Below, piece by piece: positions 1 through 7,419 of a stretch of DNA of 22,492 bases. The notes below the pieces were generated by a model. It saw only the letters and a program-made list of their open reading frames with translations, had not been told where the DNA came from and ran no database searches. Origin of the DNA: JAWLFI01 sp964627995. Its GTDB lineage: Bacteria > Bacteroidota > Bacteroidia > Chitinophagales > Saprospiraceae. The translations under genes and the position numbers were made by a program. Where the stretch lies: the NCBI GenBank assembly GCA_964627995.1, contig CAZVLN010000037.1, positions 1 through 22,492 on the forward strand. Reading direction: 5' to 3'. Positions within the stretch are counted from its first letter, which is position 1. The number at the start of each line of letters is the position of its first letter.

Positions 1-147
1 CATTAAAATCTTTCTCTCTCCTCTTTTCCTTACCTTCCTACAGTTCAAAGAACTTTTCTGCCGTTGCAGAAATGAAAACACCGTGGTTTCGCTCCACCTT
101 ATCGTTTCTTAAACAGTGTCTTAATTATTCGCCCCATTTCGTTTAAC

Positions 148-186
148 GGGAATGCAAATATATAACAGATAATCTAAACTCGCAAC
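148..186 (-). promoter_or_regulatory. Bacteroidota-type promoter for a leftward gene beyond the window
   Basis: On the minus strand a -7 element TATATTTG (162 down to 155) matches the Bacteroidota sigma consensus TAnnTTTG. A -33 element GTTG (186 down to 183) lies exactly 20 nt upstream of it. Transcription would start near 148 and run left. The bases CAT at 1-3 read ATG on this strand and could be the start codon of the gene served, after a leader of about 145 nt. That leader contains a small perfect hairpin (56-61 with 66-71). No other gene is visible in the first 312 bases. The promoter is inferred from sequence alone. Confidence 0.5.
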
Positions 187-312
187 CCCTGTCTGAAATA
201 ATTTCATATATAAGTTTTTACCAATTGTCAGAATGCCTATCTGAACACATAGGATTTGGAGAAGATTTAGCTTGAGCAAAACTTTATTTGGATTCAACGC
301 GGATTAATACCT

Positions 313-1158
313 TTAAAAGAAATAAAATATTTTTTTAACTTTTTTCGCACCTACATAAACTATAAACATCCACAACATCATGCCGGCTTGATATAATGTA
401 TCGTCTATAGGTATGCTCCCCAGTCGCCAGGGTAAGTTCTCACTGTCGTTGTATACCACAATAGGCTCCTCAGTGCTCCATCCCGTCAATACACCGTTAA
501 CCACTATAAAGGGAATATATGATAGAATTATACTCAAAAAAATATTTTCTTTCTGCTCTTTTGAATACTTAATTTCTAAGCCTACCCATGCCATTAATAA
601 AACAATTAGGGCTGTAGATGTATAATAACCACCAAAATGCATAATTGAAACTCCAACACCTAAAGCTATGAGTATGCGCATTGTTACGATTCCCCAATGC
701 CCCAAATAGTTCCGAAGTTGGTAAGCCTTCACGCATTCATAAATAAAAATGCAGGCAAAAGGAACAACCAGAAAAAAGCTAATCTCCTCTAAAGGTAATC
801 CCCATAGCCTTACTCCACTTGTATACTGGCTGTTAAATTCCCAAATCCCCCACCGGGTAAATAGAACATCCCACAAAATATATAGAGGGGAAACCCAAAG
901 AAAAACTGATAGTAAATATTTCCAGGAGCCGCGATAGTGTACTTTTTGATCAAAAGAAAGAACAAATGGAAAAAATAGAGAGAAGATCATCAAATAGGCA
1001 TAGGCGTATGATGACTCAAATATTTGTAAGGGGTAGCGAACCCGGTCTAAAACCATCGTCAATGTACCGGATACTTCACCTAGATTTACCCATAATGCAG
1101 CAACCAAAACAATCGTTATGCTGCCCCAAAGTGCTATCCATTTGGGTTTATCATTCAT
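313..1158 (-). CDS. crtY: Lycopene cyclase, fused CrtYc-CrtYd type (integral membrane)
   Basis: Predicted to close the ends of lycopene into beta-ionone rings, in the inner membrane, as the last step encoded by this operon. The 281-aa protein is hydrophobic with about seven membrane segments and shows both halves of the CrtYcd family. The first half (about residues 53-150) has WDVLFTRWGIWEF and the hallmark GLPLEE. The second half (about 175-275) has the VNGVLTGW, PIVVYND and RLGSIPIDD motifs. IPIDD stands where many relatives have IPVED or IPIEE. The N-terminal 50 residues, with an extra membrane segment at about 7-27, are longer than the usual start of the family. The ATG overlaps the crtB stop (ATGA, 1158-1155), which supports translational coupling and this start. 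No terminator is visible downstream. It is the heterodimer-type cyclase in fused form, not the FAD/NAD-type CrtY. Mono- versus bicyclic product cannot be told. Confidence 0.88.
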   Translation of the reverse strand: MNDKPKWIALWGSITIVLVAALWVNLGEVSGTLTMVLDRVRYPLQIFESSYAYAYLMIFSLFFPFVLSFDQKVHYRGSWKYLLSVFLWVSPLYILWDVLFTRWGIWEFNSQYTSGVRLWGLPLEEISFFLVVPFACIFIYECVKAYQLRNYLGHWGIVTMRILIALGVGVSIMHFGGYYTSTALIVLLMAWVGLEIKYSKEQKENIFLSIILSYIPFIVVNGVLTGWSTEEPIVVYNDSENLPWRLGSIPIDDTLYQAGMMLWMFIVYVGAKKVKKIFYFF

Positions 1159-1991
1159 ATCATATTCAGTCTATTCTTAAGACTAGAGGATACCAATAGA
1201 TATATTTTTCTGCCATCATTAACCCGTAATCGTTTCTTTATTATAGTTTCGGCATTGGAGGCAGCTATCTTCTTCAGTAAATTTTGATAATAAACGTAGG
1301 CAACATAAACTCCCAACCTTGCCCCTTTGGGCAGACGTTTAATTCCTTCGTAAGCATGATCGAAATCTTTTTGAATATCACACTCAATGGCTGATTTGTC
1401 TTCATCACAAAACCCGTGAAAATCAACTCCAGGGAAATACACGCGCTCTCGCTCATCGAAATCAGATTTCATATCCCTCAAAAAATTAACTTTCTGAAAA
1501 GCTGCCCCTAAACTACAGGCTGAAGCTCTCAAGGATTTATACAATACGTGATCGCCTTCACAAAATACTCGAAGGCACATAAGACCTACGACTTCTGCTG
1601 AGCCATAAATGTATTCTTCATACAAGTCTTGATGATACCTACTGTGGTCTAAATCCATTTCCATGCTCCGTAAAAAAGCTTCAATTAAATCTAGCTCTAT
1701 GTAATAATCGTGGACTACCTCCTGAAATGCCTGTAAAACGGGATTGAGACTTATTTTTCGATCTATTGCTCTATAGGTATCTTGTTTAAATTCCTCCAGA
1801 AGCTCTGCCTTATCTTTGTCGTGAAACGTGTCGACAATTTCATCAGCAAACCGCACAAAACCGTAAATACTATAAATAGGAGATCTCAACCGGGCATCAA
1901 ACATTCGGATTCCCAAAGAAAAGGAAGTGCTGTATCTATTTGTAATATGCTTACTACACTCGCGGGCCACAGATTTATAAAGGGACATCAT
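1155..1991 (-). CDS. crtB: Phytoene synthase
   Basis: Condenses two geranylgeranyl diphosphates to 15-cis-phytoene, the committed step of carotenoid synthesis; a cytoplasmic or membrane-associated enzyme of the squalene/phytoene synthase family. The 278 residues match the usual family length. The first Asp-rich Mg-diphosphate motif is DEIVD within FVRFADEIVDTFHDKDK (about residues 44-60). The second is RDMKSDFDERERVYFP (about 171-186), preceded by AAFQKVNFL. The N-terminal YSTSFSLGIRMF segment is typical of CrtB. Translation starts at the first of two consecutive ATG codons, 18 nt after the crtI stop, and the stop codon overlaps the crtY start by 4 nt, so the three genes form one transcription unit. 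All key motifs are intact. Confidence 0.95.
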   Translation of the reverse strand: MMSLYKSVARECSKHITNRYSTSFSLGIRMFDARLRSPIYSIYGFVRFADEIVDTFHDKDKAELLEEFKQDTYRAIDRKISLNPVLQAFQEVVHDYYIELDLIEAFLRSMEMDLDHSRYHQDLYEEYIYGSAEVVGLMCLRVFCEGDHVLYKSLRASACSLGAAFQKVNFLRDMKSDFDERERVYFPGVDFHGFCDEDKSAIECDIQKDFDHAYEGIKRLPKGARLGVYVAYVYYQNLLKKIAASNAETIIKKRLRVNDGRKIYLLVSSSLKNRLNMI

Positions 1992-2009
1992 AGTATGGTA
2001 GTCATATTT

Positions 2010-3491
2010 TTATGATTCAATCTGTTTGATCAATTCTTGAGCGGCCAGCCGACCAGAAATGATAGACGGGGGAAGGCCTGGGCCTGGCGTGGTTAATTGA
2101 CCTGCAAATAACAAATTACTAATCTGCTTATGATGCATTGACGGTTTTAAAATAGCCGTCTGGTCTAAAGTATTTGCGAGCCCGTAGGCATTGCCTTTAA
2201 AGGAATGATACCTGCTCTTAAAGTCACGCATAGCAAAGGCTCGCTTTACTTCTATGTGCTCACGAACCGGATATCCCGTATATTTTTCAAGCTTCTCCAT
2301 CATGAAATCGAATAATTTCTCTCGCTCTTCATCACTATCCTCAAGATCTGGAGGTAAAGGTATTAATAAAAATAAATTTTCTTTACCCTTAGGCGCTACG
2401 CTTGGATCTGTTTTAGAAGGACAACATGCATAAAATAATGGAGTCTTCGGCCATTCTTTTGTTTTATAAATGATTCTAGCGTGCTCGTCAAAGTCCTCAT
2501 CAAAGAATAAATTATGATGCAACAATTCTGGAATTTCACCGTCTACTCCCAAATAATACAATAGACTCGAAGGTGCTAATTTTCGCTTATCCCAGTATTT
2601 CGAACTATACTGCCGATAAGCCGATGGAAGTAAATGTTGATCTACGTGGTGATAATCCGCTGCCGCTATTATTCCTTCTGACCGAACTCGTTCACCAGAC
2701 TTCATCCGAAGTCCTGTGGTATACTTACCCTGAACGAGTATTCGATCAACCTCTGCGTTACAATGTATCTTCACTCCAGCCTCCTCAGCTACACGAGCCA
2801 TAGCCTTTGAAATTTCATACATCCCCCCTTTGGGATACCAAGTCCCTAATTTCAAATCCGCATAGTTCATAAGGCTGTAAAGTGCTGGCGTATCTGCAGG
2901 TGCTGCTCCCAAAAAAAGAACAGGGAACTCCATAATTTGTCTCAAGCGGGGATCCGTAAAGTATTTATTGACATGCTTTTTGACAGAGGTAAACATATCA
3001 AGCCGAAATAGAGCTTTCATGACCTTCCATTCCGCAAATTCCATCACTGACTTGCTGGGTTTCCATACAAACTCGTCCATGCCTACCTGATACTTGTATG
3101 CAGCCTCAGTCATATATTTTTCTAATTGACTGGAAGCACCGTCCTCTATGGATTCAAATATATCTTTCAGCTTATTCCAGTCCGCGGGAATTTCTACAGT
3201 ATCGTTTGTTCCGAAAAAAACTTTGTACGCTGGATCCAACCGGATCAGATCATATTCATTCTTCACCGAGGTCCCCATGGATTCAAAAAATTCTTCAAAA
3301 ACCTGAGGCATCCAATACCAGCTCGGGCCCATGTCGAAAGTATAGCCGTCAATTTCCATTAAAGAGGCCCGACCTCCCGGCATTTCGTTTTTATCGTACA
3401 AATTTACGGAACAGCCCTCACGAGCCAATGTCGCAGCGGCTGTCAATCCAGCCACTCCCCCACCTATAACACTTATCTCTTTCTTATTCAC
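2010..3491 (-). CDS. crtI: Phytoene desaturase (lycopene-forming, CrtI type)
   Basis: FAD-dependent membrane-associated enzyme that introduces double bonds into phytoene to give lycopene. The 493 residues have the normal CrtI length. The N-terminal dinucleotide fold is clear: IGGGVAGLTAAATLAREG (about 9-26), then NEMPGGRA, with FDMGPSWYWMP a little further on. The C-terminal CrtI signature is present near residue 465: LFAGQLTTPGPGLPPSIISG. Translation begins at a GTG (3491-3489). The Rossmann glycine motif begins only nine residues later, which fixes this start. It is the first gene of the crtI-crtB-crtY operon. The 121 bp upstream contain the rpsA terminator but no good TAnnTTTG promoter, so the operon promoter is unclear. 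An alternative carotenoid desaturase specificity (for example a CrtD-like enzyme) is less likely next to crtB. Confidence 0.94.
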   Translation of the reverse strand: MNKKEISVIGGGVAGLTAAATLAREGCSVNLYDKNEMPGGRASLMEIDGYTFDMGPSWYWMPQVFEEFFESMGTSVKNEYDLIRLDPAYKVFFGTNDTVEIPADWNKLKDIFESIEDGASSQLEKYMTEAAYKYQVGMDEFVWKPSKSVMEFAEWKVMKALFRLDMFTSVKKHVNKYFTDPRLRQIMEFPVLFLGAAPADTPALYSLMNYADLKLGTWYPKGGMYEISKAMARVAEEAGVKIHCNAEVDRILVQGKYTTGLRMKSGERVRSEGIIAAADYHHVDQHLLPSAYRQYSSKYWDKRKLAPSSLLYYLGVDGEIPELLHHNLFFDEDFDEHARIIYKTKEWPKTPLFYACCPSKTDPSVAPKGKENLFLLIPLPPDLEDSDEEREKLFDFMMEKLEKYTGYPVREHIEVKRAFAMRDFKSRYHSFKGNAYGLANTLDQTAILKPSMHHKQISNLLFAGQLTTPGPGLPPSIISGRLAAQELIKQIES

Positions 3492-3544
3492 AATTTGAGT
3501 TTACACTGAACAAACACGACTCTTCCCTATTAGTTGAAGCAAAG

Positions 3545-3583
3545 TAAAAAAAAGGCGAATGAAAATTAATTTCATTCGCCTTT
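3545..3583 (-). terminator. Rho-independent terminator of rpsA
   Basis: A 14-bp perfect stem (3551-3564 with 3570-3583, arms AAAGGCGAATGAAA and its complement) with a 5-nt loop is followed on the minus strand by a run of T from 3550 downward. It lies 30 bp beyond the rpsA stop codon and just upstream of crtI, separating the two transcription units. Confidence 0.88.
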
Positions 3584-3612
3584 GTATGCATATAAACAAT
3601 ATGTCAGAGGTA

Positions 3613-5718
3613 TTATTCTTCTTCCTGCTGACCTTGATCTTGATTACCTTCCAGCTGATCTTTCAACTGTGAAAAAGCATCGAGTTCTCCCATCGTAGAA
3701 CGCTCCATCTTGGAAGACTGTTTCTTTATCGTTTTTTGCGTCTCCTTACGCTCTTCTTGCTTTTCTTCGCGTACTTTATCATCTGCTTCACGCTTAATAT
3801 CTTGCAGATATCTTAAGTGAGAAACTAATATACGCTTATCATCGCGATTAAACTCAAGAACTTTCATCGTCAAGACTTCGTCTACATCAGCCATTTGGCC
3901 GTTCTCTTTCTTAATGTGCTTAATTGGAGCAAAGGCTTCTAATCCATATGGAAGTTGCACGATAGCTCCCCTATCATCTTTTCTCAAGATTGTAGCATCG
4001 TGATAAGACCCTACTGGGAATACATTTTCGAATGTGTCCCATGGATTCTCTTCCAATTGCTTATGTCCTAATGACATTTTGCGATCGTCATTATCAATTT
4101 CCAGTACGACCACCTCAATCGTTTCGCCTACACGTGTAAACTCAGAAGGGTGATTATATCTCTTCGTCCAAGACAGATCAGAAATGTGGATCATTCCACC
4201 TATTCCTTCTTCTAATTCGACAAATACTCCGTAAGGCGTAAGGTTTTTAACCTCTCCCTCGTGACGACTATTTACCGGATATTTGATTCCTATCTCTTCC
4301 CATGGATCTTTTTGCAACTGCTTGATGGATAAGGACATTTTGCGGTCCTCAGTATCAATGGTTACAATTTTTGCTTCAAACTCTTGACCTAGGTCGAAAA
4401 AGTCACGCGCATTTACGGGCTGATTGCTCCAGGAAACCTCAGAAACGTGAATCAATCCTTCTACGCCCGGCATAATTTCCAAAAAGGCTCCGTAGTCCTC
4501 GATATTAACAATTTTGCCTTTGACTGTCGATCCTTCCTTAATATCATCTGGCAATACATCCCATGGATGGGGTTGCAATTGCTTCAGACCTAATGAAATT
4601 CGCTTTTTATTTTCGTCAAAGTCAAGTACCACTACATTGATCTCATCATTGAGTGATAAGACTTCGCTTGGGTGACTGATACGTCCCCATGAGATATCTG
4701 TGATATACAGTAATCCGTCTACACCACCTAAATCGAGGAATGCACCAAAATCTGTTAAGTTTTTCACCGTACCTTCTAGTACCTGTCCTTTTTCCAGACC
4801 TGCTATAATTTCTTCTCTCTGTTCTGCTAAGTCACTTTCGATAAGTGCTTTGTGTGATACAACCGCATTTTTAATGCTCTCATTGATTTTGACCACCTTA
4901 AACTCCATGGTTTTCCCAACATAGGCATCGTAGTCAACAATAGGCTTAATATCAATTTGAGAACCGGGTAAGAATGTTTCCAGACCACCACAGTCGGCGA
5001 TAAGTCCACCTTTAGTCTTACTGATGACCGTACCTTTTATAATGGTATCGTTTTTATACGAATCCACAATTGCATCCCATGCCCCGAGCAGTTTTGCTTT
5101 CCGTCGAGACAAAATGAGTTGACCTTTTTCATCTTCCAATTGCTCCACATAAACATTGACGGTATCGCCAGTAGTTAAATCGGGATTATCTCGGAATTCA
5201 GACAAAGGCACTACACCATTAGACTTATAATTTAAGTCTAAAACAACGTCTCCATCAGAAATGCGGGTAACTTTTCCTTTTACGATCTCATTATCTTCAA
5301 TGAATGTAAGCGTATCGGCATAGACCTTTTCCATGCGCTTAAATTCATCCTGCTCGTAATTGGCACCGGCGCGGTTGCCCGTATCCCAATCAAATTCATC
5401 GTGCGGAACTTCAGGTTCTGGCTCTTCAGCCGGCTCCTCAGCTTCTTTCTCAGACTCTTCCTCTGAAGCATCAGTTTCAGCAGCTTCTGATTTGCTCTCT
5501 TCTTCCTTTTTCTCCTCTTTTTCGCCTTCGGCTTCTTTCTTATCCGTTTCTTGGCTCTCCGATTTCACCTCGGATGCATCAGCTGTGTCGCTTTCTGCCT
5601 TTGAGTCTTTTTCAGTTTCAGGAGTATCCACCTTTTCACTCTCGGGGTTTCCGGTAGCAGGTGCATTTTCAGGAGTCTCCTTTGACTCCTCTGGGTTTTG
5701 ATTCTTGTCTTCTGACAT
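3613..5718 (-). CDS. rpsA: 30S ribosomal protein S1
   Basis: RNA-binding ribosomal protein that captures mRNA and aids translation initiation. The 701-aa protein has six S1 (OB-fold) domains, at about residues 144-206, 226-291, 311-378, 398-466, 485-553 and 570-638. Domains 3-5 carry the typical GxVxxLTDFGAFVDLGG...GLIHISDISW pattern, each followed by PWD or PWE linkers. Domains 1, 2 and 6 are more divergent, as is usual for S1. Residues 1 to about 130 are a low-complexity Glu/Ser/Lys/Ala-rich acidic extension absent from E. coli S1 (557 aa). The last 60 residues form a charged, probably helical tail. The gene is monocistronic: a promoter-like TACTTTTG lies about 45 bp upstream and a strong terminator lies downstream. 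No Shine-Dalgarno is seen, in keeping with the phylum. Confidence 0.95.
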   Translation of the reverse strand: MSEDKNQNPEESKETPENAPATGNPESEKVDTPETEKDSKAESDTADASEVKSESQETDKKEAEGEKEEKKEEESKSEAAETDASEEESEKEAEEPAEEPEPEVPHDEFDWDTGNRAGANYEQDEFKRMEKVYADTLTFIEDNEIVKGKVTRISDGDVVLDLNYKSNGVVPLSEFRDNPDLTTGDTVNVYVEQLEDEKGQLILSRRKAKLLGAWDAIVDSYKNDTIIKGTVISKTKGGLIADCGGLETFLPGSQIDIKPIVDYDAYVGKTMEFKVVKINESIKNAVVSHKALIESDLAEQREEIIAGLEKGQVLEGTVKNLTDFGAFLDLGGVDGLLYITDISWGRISHPSEVLSLNDEINVVVLDFDENKKRISLGLKQLQPHPWDVLPDDIKEGSTVKGKIVNIEDYGAFLEIMPGVEGLIHVSEVSWSNQPVNARDFFDLGQEFEAKIVTIDTEDRKMSLSIKQLQKDPWEEIGIKYPVNSRHEGEVKNLTPYGVFVELEEGIGGMIHISDLSWTKRYNHPSEFTRVGETIEVVVLEIDNDDRKMSLGHKQLEENPWDTFENVFPVGSYHDATILRKDDRGAIVQLPYGLEAFAPIKHIKKENGQMADVDEVLTMKVLEFNRDDKRILVSHLRYLQDIKREADDKVREEKQEERKETQKTIKKQSSKMERSTMGELDAFSQLKDQLEGNQDQGQQEEE

Positions 5719-5762
5719 CTAAAAGAATCGTTTTAAGGGTTAAAAAATTTATTTTCGAGCCG

Positions 5763-5790
5763 CAAAAGTACGGTTATTCTTCCAATATTC
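5763..5790 (-). promoter_or_regulatory. Candidate rpsA promoter (-7 element TACTTTTG)
   Basis: On the minus strand, TACTTTTG at 5770-5763 matches the Bacteroidota -7 consensus TAnnTTTG exactly, leaving a leader of roughly 40 nt before the rpsA ATG. The -33 element is weak: a TTG lies upstream but only about 12 nt from the -7 box, so the upstream half is uncertain. Confidence 0.45.
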
Positions 5791-5820
5791 CTAATGAAAG
5801 GTGCTTTTAAGTATTCACAA

Positions 5821-6052
5821 GGCTTGCAGGGCGCCGCCCGCCTTGCCCTAGCCTATCGCTTCGGGCGCGGCGAGCCGCTATGTTCCAGGGCTCGTTCAAG
5901 GTCCCGGCCTCTGTCCTCGAAATCACCGCAGGTGATTTTCGGGACTCCGGCCGCTTCTCTCGGCCGGCACATCCACAATTTCTTATTGTGGATGTGCCGT
6001 CGCGCACCAGTGCCTGGTGCGCCCCTTGCACAGCGCTGGCGCAAATGGAGGG
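5821..6052. repeat. GC-rich multi-hairpin intergenic element A (non-coding)
   Basis: A block of about 230 bp, much richer in GC than its surroundings, is made of consecutive inverted repeats. A stem at about 5913-5945 has GTCC/GGAC ends and an AATCACC/GGTGATT core. CCGGCCG at 5947-5953 pairs with 5961-5967. A 13-bp perfect stem pairs 5966-5978 with 5986-5998. A 9-bp stem with a triloop pairs 6002-6010 with 6014-6022. Shorter GC palindromes lie at 5829-5839 and 5867-5878. It fills the gap between the 6069-7088 gene and the rpsA promoter. Open frames on both strands here come from lack of stop codons in GC-rich DNA and resemble no protein. I do not recognise a named family. An interspersed palindromic repeat or a structured RNA are both possible. 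Confidence 0.7.
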
Positions 6053-6068
6053 ATACCTATAAATAATT

Positions 6069-7088
6069 TTAGTTCGCCTTAATCCATACTTCACTGCGGG
6101 TGAATTGCTCATTCCCTACCACAATAAAATAAGTGCCGGCTGGCAAGGAAGCAGTGGATATCTGAGCGTTCCGAGCTGCTATCCCTTCCTCCACCACATT
6201 CCCTAAAACATCCCGGATTGCGTACGTAAAGGAGGATGAAGGATATGAAATGGTCAGTTGGTTTGTGCCTGGATTTGGGAAAACAGAAAACCTATTCAAA
6301 GATCTAACTTGATCAGCAGAGGTGGAAAAATCCAAGCTAAATTCGTAAACTGTTCCCTTTTCGGGAAACCCTTCAATATAAAAGGGAGGTATTTCCTCAA
6401 ATTCTCCCTCCCCAATGGTAAACTCCGGCATTATTGGGTCTCCCTCAGCAAAAATGTAGGGGGACATAACTCCACCTTGGTTGAATTCATAATTCATTAA
6501 AAACCCGGATAATATTGATAGGTCTTCCATTTGTACTTCACCCAAAGGTCCTAAACGAGTTTCGCCAAAGTGATACTTGATTTTGTCATTGCTGTAATCT
6601 AAATGAACCTGATAGGTAAATTGAGCATCTAAAAACAAAGCGCTATCTGTTTCAATATGATACAACTCATACGCCACCTTATGATATTCAACAATTACAC
6701 TCGTATCCGTTTCCTTTATGCTCATTCGACCTATATCAGCTAAGGTGTCCTGAGGAGGATGGGCAAGGACCTGCAAAATATCATAAACTTCGCTACCTGT
6801 AAAAAGACTTGCCAATATGAATTCCGCTTGCTCATTGAACAAAAACAGAAAGGACTCATCAATATCCAATTCATCAAAGCTAAGTGATCCACCAAAAAAT
6901 GAAATCGGTGGATTTAGTTTATATAAATCAAAATAACCTGCCCAGTAACTACTCGTATCCGTCAATAAGGTGGCATTCTGCAAGAGTTGATAAGGGGCCT
7001 CATACTTTTCGCCAGAAAGAATAATTTCTTGTGCATGGATAGAAAAAAGAAAAAACGAAAATAACAAGAACCATAATAACCTTTTCAT
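6069..7088 (-). CDS. Secreted protein with T9SS type A C-terminal sorting domain, unknown function
   Basis: A 339-aa exported protein. Residues 1-19 are a signal peptide (MKRLLWFLLFSFFLFSIHA, cleavage before Gln20). Residues from about 268 form a type A T9SS sorting domain: FSVFPNPGTNQLTISYP, then YAIRDVLGNVVEEG, SLPAGTYFIVV and a C-terminal SEVWIKAN. The protein should therefore cross the outer membrane through the T9SS and be anchored or released after domain cleavage. The intervening 245 residues are rich in aromatic and acidic residues and predicted beta strands. I recognise no domain in them and assign no function. It appears to be a single-gene unit with hairpin element A just downstream and no clear promoter upstream. 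Being alone, it gives no functional hint through its neighbours. Confidence 0.82.
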   Translation of the reverse strand: MKRLLWFLLFSFFLFSIHAQEIILSGEKYEAPYQLLQNATLLTDTSSYWAGYFDLYKLNPPISFFGGSLSFDELDIDESFLFLFNEQAEFILASLFTGSEVYDILQVLAHPPQDTLADIGRMSIKETDTSVIVEYHKVAYELYHIETDSALFLDAQFTYQVHLDYSNDKIKYHFGETRLGPLGEVQMEDLSILSGFLMNYEFNQGGVMSPYIFAEGDPIMPEFTIGEGEFEEIPPFYIEGFPEKGTVYEFSLDFSTSADQVRSLNRFSVFPNPGTNQLTISYPSSSFTYAIRDVLGNVVEEGIAARNAQISTASLPAGTYFIVVGNEQFTRSEVWIKAN

Positions 7089-7419
7089 TTACATGAATTT
7101 AGTGATTAAAAAGCCTTTAAATGTAATTATTTAATACTAAATCATGCCGTATTCGGCACACCAAAAATTTTTTCTTGTGGCATTCCCTGTGAAAGCTTTT
7201 TTATGGATGATGCGTAGTATGTTAGATGTTTTCTTCTTTTGGAAGTGTAGAGGTAGGTAAGCGAATAAAAATAATATTGGGCAGCCTATGTAGTCCTAAG
7301 TCGTATTTGTTAAGTTTCTATGAATTGTCTATTTTACATTCCAATGGGTGAATGAATCGCATTATTCCATTCATTATGTTACCTTCAAACCAAACCATAA
7401 ACCGATAAACCCCAAAGAC
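7089..7419. other. Divergent intergenic region between the T9SS cargo gene and fadD
   Basis: This AT-rich 331-bp gap separates divergent genes. A small hairpin, TGCCG-TATT-CGGCA, lies at 7145-7158. An operator-like inverted repeat, AATGAAT (7351-7357) and ATTCATT (7369-7375), lies 45-69 bp before the fadD ATG. TATTTG near 7300 resembles a shortened -7 box, but no full promoter match was found for either gene. A GTG at 7348 would extend fadD in frame, but the family alignment argues against it. Confidence 0.4.

Noticed and set aside
3492..3550. Promoter for the crt operon (TACTTTG near 3545)
   Set aside because: The -7 spacing is one base short and the -33 region would fall inside the rpsA terminator stem; not supportable.
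5913..6022. tRNA or other standard RNA gene in the hairpin block
   Set aside because: No cloverleaf, T-loop consensus or CCA end is visible; the stems are serial hairpins.
5794..6112. Open frames on both strands through the GC-rich block (up to 101 codons)
   Set aside because: They arise because stops are rare in GC-rich hairpin DNA. The translations are Arg/Ala/Pro-rich without family similarity, and they follow the inverted repeats.
7348..7419. GTG start at 7348 extending FadD by 24 residues
   Set aside because: The FadD family begins at the position of ATG 7420. The extension has no family similarity and would cover an operator-like repeat.
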